Part shown: piece after piece, positions 1 to 13,141 of the stretch | How the letters are laid out: each line of letters begins with the position of its first letter | Position numbering within the stretch: the first letter of the stretch is position 1 | Source of the DNA: Apoderus coryli | Taxonomy: Eukaryota > Arthropoda > Insecta > Coleoptera > Attelabidae | Assembly: GCA_911728435.2 (NCBI GenBank) | Contig: OU452214.1 | Location: forward strand, 11,804,899-11,868,898 | Length of the DNA stretch: 64,000 bases | Reading direction: 5' to 3' | Position numbers and translations under genes: made by a program | Notes under the pieces: model-generated | The model's input: the letters and a program-made list of their open reading frames with translations, nothing else | Told to the model about the DNA's origin: nothing | Database searches by the model: none

Positions 1-429
1 CCCTTATTTTATTAATGGTTCTTTTATTTTCTTTCGAAATAAAAAAATATATTTATACTTATAATAAAATAATCTCTTCATCTTTGTATCATTGGGCGGC
101 CGAGATGTAACGCCTTTGATATAATAATTCAGAAACCGGTCATATTTTAATGAGCAAAGGCACGGTATGTTTAAATCATCTACTAAAACAATAAGTTACA
201 ATAATTAATATTCTAGTTTTTTTGCTTAAATTTATCGAGTTTTTTCCCTACGAGTCTCCATTTGTGCGACAAGACGCCGTCGCGTAACGTAACATCGTCA
301 GCACTTTTTTTTTTATGAATCTTAAGATGCCACTCACTATAAGAATTGAGTTAGTCAGGATAATTAACCCTTTAATATTTTGTTGAAATTTCTGCATTTT
401 GGGACCCCAATCGTATATCTGTTGTTACG
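1..429. other. Gene-free AT-rich sequence
   Basis: No coding or repeat structure is recognised. The last tens of bases may already belong to the endonuclease domain of the LINE that follows, because its reading frame stays open upstream of position 502. Confidence 0.5.
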
Positions 430-2236
430 GAAGCTATCAAAAAGTATCACATACAATTTTTAGTTATCAATGATTTTAAAACTAAATTTCACTGTATAAT
501 ATTGTCTGAGACTTGGAACTTGCTTGATACCGATATTTATAATATCCCAGGCTATAAATTAATTTACAACGAAGGTAAACTTAACCAAAATGATGGGCTG
601 GTTATATATGTAAAAAATGATTTAGATTTCACCTACGAAATCGTCAATATTGCTCCCAATCGAGGAATCTTCATAGATATTGATGTATCCGGTAAATTGC
701 TGAGGGTGACTGCAATGTACAGATCCCCTTCATCGGATGTGACAGAGTTTCTTGCAGGACTGGATAAATATTTGAATGAATGTCCAAACACCGCTGAACA
801 ACACATAATTGTGGGTGATATAAACGTTAATATATTGGGTAACGATGATTTTACTAATGATTACTTAAATATTTTGAGTGAACATAACTTTATATCCGCT
901 ATCAACATTAGTACTAGAGTCAGTAATAATTCGAGCAGTTGTATTGATCACATATTTGTCAAAAACAAAAATTCCCAAGCGGCACATGTCCCTATTGTAT
1001 TTGAAACAATAATAACTGACCATTTCTCTATAATTTTGAAATCTATTTTGCCACAGATAAAAAATTCAAATATCCCTAACAATGTTAGATATAAATACTA
1101 CCTAGATAAACAAAAACTTATTAGAATTATAAGCAACAAAAAATGGGAAGAAGTGTTTTCGTGCAATGATGTAAATTTTCAGACTAACACATTCATTAAA
1201 AAAATTAAAAGTTATATAGATTCTTGCACTACATCAACTAAAATTTCCAGTAGGGCTATAGGCAGGTCAGATGGATTACTCCAGGATTAGTAAAATCGGT
1301 TAACACAAAAACTAGACTGTATAAAAACATGAAACGATCGCCAAATGAGATTAACACACAAAAATATAAAGATTATAGAAATAAACTAACAGCTGTAATA
1401 AGAACAGCAAAAGTTCAATATTATCAGCAGAAAATTGATAGGAATAGAAATAATAGTAAAGGGCTATGGAATTGTGTTAAGAACCTAACATCAAACGTCA
1501 ATAACCATCAACTAAAAGAAATTAAAATACCAAATGGAACCATAACTAATAACGGGGTTGAAATAGCGAATACATTTGTAGACTTTTTTACATCAGTTGG
1601 GACAGATTTAGCATCTAAAATTAAGCAATGCGGTCGTGATTTAGAATACAATAAAAACTCGCGATATCCGCATTCCATGTATTTGTATGATGCGAACGAG
1701 GATGAAGTCATAAACGTTATTAAAAATTTAAAAGATGGCAAAACTCCTGGTTATGATAATTTAAAATCCGAAACCATTAAATTGATCGCGGATACGATAG
1801 CACCACCTCTAACATTTATAATAAATAGGTCACTACAACAAGGCATTTTTCCAGATGATTTTAAGATTAGTAAAATTAAACCGATTTTTTAAGGCAGCAG
1901 AAGTAGGTTGGATGTGACTAACTACAGACCGATATCCCTGATATCCACACTGGCAAAGGTGTTTGAGAAAATACTACACAAGCGAATAACGAGCTTCTTA
2001 AAAAAGTATAAATTAATATCGGATAAACAGTTTGGATTCCGGGAAAAAATGTCAACACAAGATGCCATTTCTTACGTAACTGGAGAAATATATAAACAGA
2101 TTGAAATGAGAAAACCGGTAATATGCGTGTTCGTTGATCTAGCAAAGGCATTTGATACCGTTAGTCATGTCCAACTTCTAAAGGTGCTAGAGTCTGTAGG
2201 ATTCAGGGGTTCCTCATATGCTTTTATTTTTTTTTA
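430..2236 (+). pseudogene. Non-LTR retrotransposon fragment: endonuclease and N-terminal reverse transcriptase
   Basis: The translation shows an apurinic-type endonuclease domain (LSETW at about 512, GDIN at about 815-826, IDHIF and TDHFS near 940-1025) and then the linker and fingers of a reverse transcriptase (TNYRPISLIS at about 1918, KQFGFR, VDLAKAFDTV at about 2132). This order is that of the ORF2 of Jockey/CR1-like LINEs. The copy is dead. A frameshift near 1265 separates the endonuclease from the rest, an in-frame TAA at 1890 interrupts the RT, and the protein stops at about 2210 before the catalytic YADD block. The 3' side runs straight into the unrelated repeat at 2238. The first 70 bases are included because the same frame stays open there. 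The clade is not resolvable by eye. Confidence 0.8.
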
Positions 2237-2237
2237 A

Positions 2238-3812
2238 GTATCGGGTTTTGTGCCTTTCTCTTCTCTTTGGAGGCACTATTTATACGCAGATATTTTATAT
2301 TTCAGATCTAGGCCAAGTTCTTGAACGCAAATTAATTGATTTTTTTTAGTTTTATTATAAAATTTATTTTGCCCCCTTTTCTACTATTTAGGAACGCCTA
2401 TGTAAACAAAATTGTTATGCTGCATGTTGTAGGTTATCCGTTAAGTGGTTTTTGAGTTATCACGGATACATTTTTTCTCTCACCCTTTTATAGAATTTTC
2501 ACGGACGCCTATGGAACATTAATTTTTGTCGTGTATTTTTAACACCAATTCAACTAGTTAAATATAATTTTTTTTACATTTTAATTTTTTTTTATTTTAC
2601 CCCTTTTTTTTCTATTTACGAACGCCTATGTAAATAAAAATTTTATGCTGCATTTTTTAGGTTATCTTATATGAAAGCCAATTTTTCTGGTATATTTGGA
2701 AAACATTTTTTTTTCGTTTTTGACCCTTTTTTAAGACTATTTTCGAACGCCTGTGTGAAATAATTCTTTTATGTAACATTTTTTAGGTTATATTCTATCA
2801 CAACTATAAAAAATTATTCAATATTTCGGATAAGTTTAAGAACTATGATTTTTTAAATTTTTGAACCCTCTTTTAAACCCCTTGCCTACGCTCAATGTTA
2901 ATCACCACCTATATATATATATCCTGTAGTATTTTCGTACCAAATGTGGTTAAAATCCGTTAAGTGTTTTTTGAGTTATCACAGATACAAATTTTTTCTG
3001 ACCCTTTTATAGAATTTTCACGGACGCCTATGGTACATTAATTTTTGTCGTGTATTCTTAACACCAATTCATCTAGTTAAATATAAAAATTTTTACATTT
3101 TAATTTTTTTTTATTTTACCCCTTTTTTTTACTATTTACGAACGCCTATGTAACTAAAAATTTTATGCTGCATATTTTAGGTTATCTTCTATCAAAGCTA
3201 TATATAATTAGCCAATTTTTCTGGTGTATTTGAAAAACATTTTTTTTTTTTCGTTTTTGACCCTTTTTTAAGACTATTTTCGAACGCCTGTGTGAACTAA
3301 TTCTTTTATGTAACATTTTTTAGGTTATATTCTATCACAACTATACAAAATTATTCCATATTTCGAATAAGTTTAGGAAATATGTATTTTTTATATTTTG
3401 ACCCCTTTTCCACTATTTACGAACGCCTATGAAAGTAAGTTATTTATGACACATTTTATAGGTTATATTCTATTAAAGCTATAAATAATTAGTTAATATT
3501 TCTGCTATGTTTAAGAAGTACGTTTTTTTTTAAATATTTTTTACCCCATTTTACACTATTTTCGAACGCCAATGTGGTCTAATATTTTATGTTAAATATT
3601 TTAGGTTATATTCAATTAAATGCGTAAAAAAATATGCAGTATTTCGGATAAGTTTAAGAACTATGAATTTTTTTAATTTTTGAACCCTCTTTTAAACCCC
3701 TTGCCTACGCTCAATGTTTCCCAAAATCTAATCAGCTCCTTGCCATGTCCAATAGTATTTTTGTACCAAATTTGGTTAAAATCTGTTAAGCGGTTTTTGC
3801 GTTTTCGTGGAT

Positions 3813-3847
<35 letters not shown>

Positions 3848-3850
3848 TTT
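2238..3850. repeat. Diverged tandem repeat with a GACA-type tail
   Basis: The motif AACGCCTATG and its variants recurs roughly every 105-150 bp (near 2392, 2504, 2622, 2745, 3024, 3140, 3285, 3420 and 3565). It is usually followed by a T-rich stretch and TTTTAGGTTATATTCTATC. A larger direct duplication of about 0.52 kb is superimposed: about 2435-2900 resembles about 2950-3400. The block ends in CCGTTAAG-like sequence, a GGTTTTTG stretch and an eight-fold GACA microsatellite at 3811-3847. Insect RTE/SINE-type elements often end in this sort of tail, so this may be the 3' part of such an element. No protein is encoded. Confidence 0.6.
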
Positions 3851-4129
3851 TTTTAAAACTACTTATTTATGTATAAAATGACCAAAAACAAGTATTTCCG
3901 GTGAAATTAAAAAAATTTTTTTTTTCATGAAACTAATAGTCTCCATATATACATATATAACATATATGATATGGAGAGCTAAAAAATTAGTAATTTTATC
4001 TATTTCAGAGTACAAGTTATAATACTTAACTCTATGTTTTTGTTTATTTACACTGTTAATTGATAATTATATCAACAATTGTGATTTATTTTGCTATTTG
4101 TAAATAAATATTATTATTTTTTTTTTTTT

Positions 4130-4165
<36 letters not shown>

Positions 4166-5216
4166 TATACGGTTTTTACCTACCCTTTAATTGAAACTGA
4201 ATTAAAAATTTGTCAGAAAGTAATATTATAAAGAATCTAAAATATTTTTCCAATTACTAGGTAATAGCTACCAGTTGTTTTCGCATAGTGTGCCAGTATC
4301 TCAGTCTGAACTGGGAAAATTGATTTTGAGATTAAATTTGTTAGAGCACAATTGATTGAAAAACCAACCAGAACATAATATGCAAATTGTATAAATACAT
4401 TTTATACTGATATTTTATGAAACATATCCGGCATATATTATTATCTTAAACTGCATTTTTATATGGAGAATTTAGGTACATAGTATTTATAAATGTGCAA
4501 ACCGGACCAACAAACAGTCCTCTTACAAGGAAAACTTTGTTAAATCATAGATATTTGTTGCACATCGAAATTATAGTCGAAGTTATATCTCGCACTTACC
4601 TCACTCATATTATCACAGCTCCAAATTACTAATTCCTCTAATTGGAGTTAAAAGTAGTTGAATCTTCCTCATTCTTCAAACATTGTGGATGTTATCACAA
4701 TTATATTAAATTAAAAAACACATAGCCACAAAATAATAACACAAAACCTTTTAACTTATCACAATAATGAGTTCATTTAAATGTCACTAAATCATTATAT
4801 TGAACTCTTGAACAAAATAATTCATTACGCGTTCTGATAGATCGAATGGTAATTTATGAAAATGACTAGGCGCTTGATGGAATGGGTCCGACAATGTTAT
4901 GATATCTCACTTAGTCGTTCTATCTGCGTGAGAACTGTTGTGGTGAATATTTCTTTATAGTTAGGCATAGGTATTATTCTTGTTGGGCGATTTCGTTTGA
5001 ATATCTTCGTTTTGCGAGAAGAACCACTCTCTTCGTTCGTCGTGTTTTGTATAAGAGTGCTGTGTTACCACCACCTGACGTAATCGGTATAGACTGATTC
5101 AAGTTGCTACAATAAACTTGCTGAGAGGTGTCATTGATGTCTTATTATATAATAATAATAATGTAGAATAAGTAATTGATTTTTAATACATGTTAACAAA
5201 GTTCTTACAAACTAAA
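3851..5216. other. Gene-free AT-rich region with a T-run/ATT microsatellite
   Basis: No gene is visible. Positions 4116-4165 are a long T run that passes into an ATT microsatellite. The remainder is unique-looking AT-rich DNA. ATT/TTA runs often form LINE 3' ends, but no LINE body is attached here. Confidence 0.55.
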
Positions 5217-7425
5217 CAGTAATAATAATAATAATAATAATAATTGGGCTTTATTGCATTATATCAAAAAACACAATTGGCGAAGTTGAGACTAGGTCTC
5301 CTAGCTTAACCTGACTATTCTACAACATTTATATTAAGTAGCAAATGTGAAAAAAAAACAAAATTAAATAAATACAATTCCAACCTATAAAACTGCAGTA
5401 ATTACATAATATATTGAAATACAACATAATATAACACACAAATCAAGTACCAAGTTAATCACACAAATTCCAATAGTTTCACTTTCAAAAACTTACTGAA
5501 CATACATGGGCGTAACAATTTAGACTCCTCAGGAATTCTATTATACATGCAGGAAACCGTGTATGAGAATGACCGTTCAAACATTGCACTTCTGTGTTGT
5601 GGCATGGTTATTACTAACTTATGCCTTAGATCTAGGTGGTGCTGATCATGACGAAATTTAATTTTTTGATATAGATATTTGGGCAATTTCAAGACTATGA
5701 CCTTATTAAATAAGACATACATTTGATATATTCTGCGTTCCTTCATCGTAAACCATCCAATTTCACGCAAATTCGCAGATACTCCTCTTTCAAACTTGCG
5801 AATTCCGCCTATTAACCTCACACAACAATTTTGAATTTGCTGTATACATTTTTCATCAGTACTTAGTAAACAAGGTGTATAAACGGCACTACAATAATTA
5901 AAATGTCACAAAACTAAAGAATCACACAGCATTTTCCTCACCTCCTCACTAAGCACATCGCGTTGACTATAAATTAATCTCAAACTCATAAAGGCCTTTT
6001 GCACACAGCTACTGACATGTCTCGTAAATCGTAGTTCAGTGTCTAACACCAATCCAAGACTTTTTGCATATCTAACAAAAGAAATCCGGCCACCTGCCAT
6101 ACTTGGTGTTAACTGATTTTCGATAATCGTGCGCAAATGCGGTTTACAAAATAGCATAGCCTTAGATTTTTCCGGATTTATTGTCAGATAGTGACCCACC
6201 GATACTTCCTTCAAACTTTTTAGGTCATCATTAAGTTGTTTGTTTGAATTTTCCATATTATTGATATCAAAAGTCATATACAATTGTGTATCATCAGCAT
6301 AATAATGAGGGGAACTATACATCAACGACTTAGACAATTGCGTGAGGAATATAGGGCCAAGTATAGAGCCTTGTGGAACACCCCCGTCAACCGATACGCG
6401 ACTCGAGAAAACACCATTTAAGGAAACCCTTTGTGTTCTATTATATAAGTAAGAAGAAATAAGACTACACGCTTCTGCTTGAAAACCCAAATACTGAAGT
6501 ATTGCCATTAAAACATTATGATTTAAGCGGTCAAATGCTTTAAAATAATCAAGTAATATCAAAATCACACTTTTATCATTATCAAGAGCACTAAAGACGT
6601 CATCCGTAATTTTTAGCATTGCAGTCGCACACCCTGACTGGACTGTTGGTAGCAGTTCACTAGCGTCTACATATTCTTTAATCTGGTTGCACAATATTTT
6701 TTCAATTAATTTAGATAGAACTGGTAATATACTAATTGGTCGTAAATCCTTAAAATCTGTAACCTGCTTTACCTTAGGAATTGGCCTAATTTGAGATGCT
6801 TTCCAACAGTCTGGAAATATTGATGTTTCTATAATAAAATTCACTAAGTGTGTAAGTATAGGAATTATTGCCGGGCAACAATAACGCAACATAACAATGC
6901 CGATTCCATCATCCCCAGACGCGAGTGACTTTATCTCACGTAGAGCCTTCTCTATTTCTAACACTGTTGCTAATCGAAATGTAAACGCACCCGCTACTAT
7001 GTACATTTGATTTATAAAAATCTATAACATTTGGGCCTGGATCCAAATGCTCCAAATTTAAAAAATAATCATTGATTCTATCAACATCAGAGAATTGGGG
7101 GGGCACATTAATCTCATTTTTATTATAAACCCTTAAATCTCTCAATAATCTCCAATTATCTCGTGAAGAACATACCCTAAAACTATACTCCAAATAGTCC
7201 TTTTTACTTGTTTTTATCATTGCAGTCACCCTATTACGTACCTGTCGACAACGCTCCCAATTTTCTGGAGTTTTGTTTTTTTTTTATAATTACTGTGCGC
7301 CTTATTTCGTAATTTAACGACCTGTTTAACAAGCGGTGTTACCATTGAGGTGGGTGTTACCCAAGGTGCCCTACTCTTTGTAATTCTAGCATGACGTAGT
7401 AGTTTATTCTACAACGATTATTCTA
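5217..7425 (-). pseudogene. Non-LTR retrotransposon, 5'-truncated reverse transcriptase region
   Basis: Reading the minus strand from about 7425 to 5459 gives the end of the EN-RT linker (RAPWVTP near 7365), a full RT core and the C-terminal thumb region. RT landmarks are FKDLRPISILPVLSK, LLDYFKAFDRLNH, DGGVPQGSILGP and YYADDTQLY (about 6290), so the catalytic YADD is retained. Frame changes near 6970 and between 5906 and 5821 break the ORF. On the minus strand a polyadenylation-like AATAAA is followed by a TTA microsatellite at 5219-5245, a typical 3' terminus for Jockey/CR1-superfamily LINEs. The endonuclease is missing, as expected for a 5'-truncated insertion. It probably cannot move on its own. 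Confidence 0.8.
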
Positions 7426-8450
7426 AAGGGTGTGTCAAATTTATTTGCCTATTTTATGCAATACAATATTTAAGGTGAATTACGAATAACGTGGTAGCCG
7501 GCGCGGCAATTTAGATCAATTGGTTGAAGCTATCGTGGAAGAGTACATATAGATAGACCTCCATCTGTAAATGGTCTTAATGGTCTCATGGGATGATTAT
7601 ATCCGTCTTTATCTCAAACATTTTTTTTTTGGCGCGTTCACAATACTTTTCCTATGGAACTTTGTATTAATATGCCCTATAACAGGTACTTATTTCGAAT
7701 AGTTTTGGAGAGAATTAATATTTTTTAAATTGCAATGCAATTTAAACTCAAATGGAACAGCCTGTAATTTTTATTTCAAAAAATACAAAATTTTATTTTC
7801 TATTGCTTCCTATGAATTGTATCTATCTTGCTTCGAATTTAACTGATACCAACATAGGTAAAAGTTAAAGTTTGCATTACTTTATTTGAGCACCCTATTA
7901 TTAGTTTATTGTAGCAATTTAGAAAACAACAAGCAAACAGACAACCAACAGGTTGGCGTGGATTTTCTTTTACTCTGGTGGTGGCCCAGCGATCACGGAG
8001 GCCCATGAGAAAGAGATCGAGTCATTCTCGACACATTTAAACAATGTGTGTTGAAGAAAAAGAGCGGGGTGTATTGTGGAAATAATGCTATGTGTATAGG
8101 TATTATGAGTAGTGAGGAAAGGAAGATCTGCAATGGGTGGAAAACAAGAAGAAAACAGAGTTTTTGAAACAGTGTATAAATATAATGAAGTGTAATATAT
8201 TAGTAATTTTTGAGGGTTTAGTTTTGTTTAGATTTAAATAATGCTTTAAAGTGACTATACAACCTGTTGCCCCAAAGCCTTCTGATCAATATTGTCACAA
8301 ATTAGTAAGAGATTTGTATAAGAACGATGCCTTCACCTAGTCCCAATTTGAGAGTTAGAAAATAAGGGTAGAGCCTCTCTTATGCCTTTGTAGTATTTAA
8401 AGACTCAGATAAGTGTGCTCTACTGAGTTAAATATTTATAAAAGAGTTTA
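7426..8450. other. Gene-free sequence
   Basis: AT-rich DNA between a LINE and a mariner element. I see no ORF of interest, no RNA gene and no terminal repeat pair. Confidence 0.5.
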
Positions 8451-8452
8451 TA

Positions 8453-9743
8453 TTGGGTCTGCCAGATAACTTTTTTTTTTTTGAAAATGCTATAAAGGAA
8501 AAACTGCTGAATATTTTCTCAAATTTCTTTTTTTATTTGAAAGTACAATCCTTCCGGTTAATAATGACAAATAATTTCATTCAAATGGCTGCCTCGGCTG
8601 GCCATGCAGTAGCCTACACGATCGGTCCAATTTTTTAGCACATTATCGATTGTGTGCAGCTGTATTTCACCAATGGCTTCACGAATATTGTCCTTTAAAG
8701 CGTCAATTGTCTCTGGCTTGTCGGCGTAACACTTATCTTTGACGGCACCCCACAAATAATAGTCCAACGGTGTCAAATCGCAGCTCCGAGGTGGCCAAAC
8801 GACATCAGCTCTGCGGCTGATAATGCGATCTTCAAAAACAGGGCGCAAAACATCGAGTGTAGCTTTGGCTGTGTGGCACGTAGCGCCGTCCTGTTGAAAC
8901 CAAATGTTGCCAATATCCTCCTCTTCAATTTTTGTGAACAAAAATTCGATAACGATCGCCATTGACTGTAACGACCACTCCTTGCTCATTTTCGAAGAAA
9001 AATGGCCCAATTATGCCTCCGGACCAAAATCCGCACCAAACAGTGACTCGTTTTGAGTGCATCGGCTTTTCAATGTATGCGTGCGGGTTTTCTGTGTCCC
9101 AAATGCGACAATTTTGCTTGTTTACATACCCGCCAAGATCAAAATGAGCTTCATCTGAAAAGATGATTTTTTTGGCAAAATCGGCATCTTCTGTAAGTCG
9201 ATCGCAGGCCCACTGAGCGAAGCGAAAACGCATTGGATGGTCAGTTGGCTTCAACTCCTGACCCAATTGGACTTTGTATGGCGTCATACCAAGGTCTTTA
9301 TGCAAAATTCGTCTCAATGATGTCTCCGAAATGTTCAATTGTTGAGACCGACGGTGAATTGATGTTGATGACGCTTCACGCACACTTTCTGCCACAGCAG
9401 CAATATTCTCGGGTGTACGCACTGTTTTTGGCTTTTCACGCTTTGGTTTATCGATGAGGATACCAGTTTCTTTTACTTTTTTCACGAGATAACGAACATA
9501 CGGAGCTGACGGTGCTTCTCTTCTTCCAAAATCCGTACGCAATTTTCGCACACATTCTGCAACATTACCATGATTTTCAAAGTAATGTCGCAATATTTCC
9601 CAGTGTTGTTCAAGCGTATACACAACCATATTCGTTCAGCGGAAGGATAAAACTAATTATCTGTCAAATCAGACATGAGCTAAGTTGTACCCTTCACGAA
9701 ATAAGCACTAGTTGAAAAAAAAAACGTTAGATGGCGGACCCGA
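8453..9743 (-). mobile_element. Mariner (DD41D-type) transposon, copy 1
   Basis: This 1,291-bp element is flanked by TA dinucleotides (8451-8452 and 9744-9745), the duplication expected of Tc1/mariner insertion. The terminal inverted repeats are imperfect: the left starts TTGGGTCTGCCAGATAAC and the right, on the other strand, starts TCGGGTCCGCCATCTAAC. The transposase is on the minus strand. A near-identical second copy lies at 58376-59680, which fixes both ends independently. Confidence 0.93.
8558..9629 (-). pseudogene. Mariner transposase, frameshifted by a 14-bp deletion
   Basis: The N-terminal part (9629 down to about 8949) has the paired helix-turn-helix DNA-binding region and the first catalytic aspartate in SDEAHFDLGG. 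The C-terminal part (about 8948 down to 8558) carries QQDGATCHTA and CDLTPLDYYLWG in a different frame. Compared with the intact copy at 58480-59565, 14 bp are missing at about 8948, which joins the two halves out of frame. The deletion is bounded by a short CG microhomology. The second and third acidic residues are 41 residues apart, which places it in the DD41D (rosa-like) group rather than the classical DD34D mariners. No functional transposase can be made without a frameshift. Confidence 0.92.
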
Positions 9744-9745
9744 TA

Positions 9746-10769
9746 GAAGGGTTTGAGTTTTATTAAGTTACTCGCTTGGCTTGTTTAGCTACTCGAGGAT
9801 CGCCCACTTACATCACGCTCACGAAAGAGGATCTTATTGATTCTCCCTCGTAAACGAGTGACGGTCTGTATTTGAGCGGCGTCTCTCAGTTAATAGTTAC
9901 TTGATTAAATTGAAAGAAACTATATTAAAAATAAAAGGAAGTCAGATGAATATTTCAAATTATAAAAATCAAAAGTTCGTACTTACATTACAATCATTTT
10001 TGACGACACAGCTGATATTTCGTTCGCGTAAATAAAATGGTTAAAATTATAAATATTTAATATAGCTACTAATAATATTAATTCACGTTAAAATAAACTA
10101 TAAATCTTAAGACACTATACACAACGGGGGGAATTAGCGCTTCTAGGACCCGAAGTTTACTTCACCGAAGTTTGGAGAGAAGACCCCGTTTTTTCCTGTT
10201 GCGTTAAAATTTATAACCTTTGATTTTATCCACTCTTCCGAATATCGACCAATGCAATTATCTATTCTTAGCGTCGGTCGTACCGTTTTTTGCTGACTTT
10301 GCAGTTTGTCTATTAGTTACGATACCGATCATGAACTTGTATAAACTTTGATAAACTTTTTAATAATTATTAATCAGCATAAAATAGCTAGTTTTGATCG
10401 GATGCAATATTTTTATTACAATATACCGGGTGTGACAATATTTTTAATACATTATTTAAAGTCTTTTATTTGGACACAATTGTGCTTCTAATCGTAGATT
10501 TTGTAAAACAGAGCTCATATGGAACTCAGTCTACCCAACACCAGGCATGTGCGATGCCAAGAGAAGGCAGCTACCTCCTACATGGAAAAACAAATGCACT
10601 ATTCCTTTGATAATATTAAAATTAAAAATCTATGATTCAGGAGTAATAAGCCTCTGAATTGAGAAAAGTCAGGCCCCACTGGGGCTAATACTGCAGACAA
10701 TGCTGCGCTTGGCGGATGACTCATCAATTCGACTTTTTGAGTGATCAAGTAGTCAAGTATTTGACGAGA
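9746..10769. other. Gene-free sequence
   Basis: No gene was recognised. The final 150 bases before 10770 may be RTE 5' sequence, but nothing diagnostic is visible. Confidence 0.45.
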
Positions 10770-12460
10770 TGTATGATGGACTTTAATTCCAAGATAGGAG
10801 AGGGTAGATTTGAAGACCTAGTTGGACCTTTTGGACTAGGGGAGCGAAATGACAGGGGGGATCGTCTGCTACAATTCTGCCAAGAAGAAAATATGAAAGT
10901 AACTAATACCTGGTTCTGCTTACCACCTCGTCGTCTGTATGGAAGTCTCCAGCAGACAAACCACATAACATAGTGCGTAATCAGATAGACTTCATCCTTG
11001 TTAACAGACGTTTTGGAACATCTATCATCAGAGCTTGCACATACCCAGGAGCAGACGTGCCTTCTGACCATGTCTTGCTTTTGGCCTGTCTTAAGGTAAA
11101 AATGGCAAAACGCAACAAAATAGCCCCACAAAGGAGAATAGCCTACGAATCACTTCACGAAAAAGAGCTTAGGGACAATGTAAGTAGAGAAATTAACCAT
11201 CAAATAGAAACAATTGTACCAAAAATAGAATCAGATGAAGACCTAACCAATATATGGGAAAGTGCTCAGAGTATCGTGATGAACGTAGCTAAAAAGGTGA
11301 TAGGATATAAGACAAGAGAAAACAAGCAGTCATGGATGACTGGCGAAATTCTTTCAATGATGGACGAACGTAGGAAACTTAAAACTCAGAGAAACCAAGA
11401 GAACTACCAAAAAATGCAAAAACAAATAAGAGGAAAAATTAGAATAGCAAAGAATGAATGGTTGAAAGGTGAATGCGAAGTTATTGAAAGATTACAAACC
11501 CTACATGATGATCGCAACTTGCACAAGAAGCTAAAGGAAATGGCGGGAATATACCGAAAAAGAAACTTTGCTATCATAACAAACGAGAATAACGAAATCG
11601 CAAGCGACATCAGCACACGAAAAATAATTTGGGAAAATTATATCAGAAACTTATTTTCGGACGAAAGAACTCGCGGAAATAGAAAGGACCATCCGCACAT
11701 TGAAAAATAACAAGGCGCCTGGGCCCGATGAAATTACTGCAGAGCTCCTTAAACTGCTTGACGATAGGGGTGTAACAGTTCTCCACAAACTCTTCAACAG
11801 AATATATGAAACCGGGCAATATCCCCATCAATGGTTGTCATCTACCTTAATACCGTTACCAAAAAAGAATAACGCTAGGAAATGCGAAGACCACAGACTT
11901 ATCAGCCTTATGAGCCACTCCTTAAAACTGTTCCTTAAGGTTATCCATCAAAGAATATTCAGAAGGTGCGAGCAAAGCATCAGCGACTCACAATTTGGGT
12001 TCAGACAAGGCCTGGGAACTCGAGAAGCATTAGTAGCAACACAAGTACTGATACAAAACTGCCACGATCAACGGAAAGATGTGTGCCTATGTTTCATAGA
12101 TTTCGAGAAGGCATTTGACAGGGTTCAACATCATAAATTACTAACAATTCTGAGACAAATGGATATAGACGGCAAAGATATTCGCTGCATTGAAAATCTC
12201 TATCTAAAACAATCTGCCCACATAAAGATCGATGGAGAACAGAGCAGCAATGTTGAAATCTGCAGAGGAGTCAGGCAGGGGTGTGTTCTCTCGCCTCTGC
12301 TGTTCAATTTGTATTCTGAAAACATCTTTCAGGAGGCACTTGAGAACATAGAAAAGGGCATTATAAAGTCACTGGGACGTGGATTAATAACATTCGTTAC
12401 GCGGACGACACGGTCTTGATTGCTGATAATATGAGTGATCTTCAATGTCGCAAACATTCA
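10770..12460 (+). pseudogene. RTE-type LINE copy 1: endonuclease C-terminus and reverse transcriptase
   Basis: The order is endonuclease tail (DFNSKIGEGRFEDLVGP, then CTYPGADVPSDH near 11035-11070), a basic linker, and an RT (KNNKAPGPDEITAELL at about 11703, QFGFRQGLGTREA, CFIDFEKAFDRVQHH, GVRQGCVLSPLLF). The catalytic stretch RYADDTVLIADNM follows near 12390-12430 in a shifted frame. The combination of CTYPGADVPSDH and RQGCVLSPLLFN is characteristic of the RTE-like insect family seen again at 13142 and 43860. Frameshifts near 10945, 11680 and 12370 inactivate it. The element ends abruptly at about 12460, before the RT thumb and C-terminal domain. Confidence 0.82.
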
Positions 12461-12614
12461 CTAACGAATATGCATAAGAAGAAGAAGATGATGGACTTGC
12501 ATTGTCTTGATGACCAAAGACTTGCGGCATACAAATTGATGTCTACCAACGAGAAGTGACCATTCTACGTTCCTCTACATACAGTTGCTAACGACGAGTA
12601 TTTCTAAAAAACAG

Positions 12615-12990
12615 CGGACCAATTATTTTGAAGTGCTTCGATCGCGAAGAAGCTTTGTTAGAATAGGTTCATCTTGAAACACCCAGACAGTCGATAGCGG
12701 TTTACGTTCCGGCTCATACACATAGTAATCTGTTGTAATATAAACTTGTTTTGAAGCACAGCCAATTTTTTTTTCAGGATTAACACTTGTGTTCGGGCAT
12801 GACAATTGATTTTGGGCGACTTTCACCCTCTTGCTCCGTGGGACACTGACGGTCATTATTAAACTCGTTATACCAGCGATTTACAGTGACAAAGGATGAG
12901 ACGGCTTCATCGCCAAATGTGGAAATTAGGTCATCGATACACTGTTGTCTTGATAATTCACAAAGTTAATTCCCTGTTTACGCTGACGCA
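12615..12990 (-). pseudogene. Remnant of a second mariner-family transposase
   Basis: The minus-strand translation shows a mariner N-terminal helix-turn-helix segment (QQCIDDLISTFGDEA, then NRWYNEFNNDR, near 12960-12870). A later transposase segment follows (YEPERKPLSTVWVFQDEP, near 12720-12660, then TKLLRDRSTSK). The middle, including the region around the first catalytic aspartate, is deleted and the frame is broken. The sequence is clearly different from the DD41D mariner in this window, so it is another family. Terminal repeats were not identified. Confidence 0.7.
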
Positions 12991-13141
12991 CAATTTCCAA
13001 AACCCTTAATTGTAAACACCACAAATCTGCATTTCTCTACTGACTAAATGTTTGGTGTAAATTTTCCAGCACAATATATAAATGTTACTTATCACATCAG
13101 GCTTAAAATATATAAATAGTTACCCTCGCGTAAAGAATTAT

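Noticed and set aside
9233..9457. Plus-strand ORFs of 60-75 aa across the mariner (also at 59169-59393)
   Set aside because: Antisense shadows of the transposase, repeated in both mariner copies.
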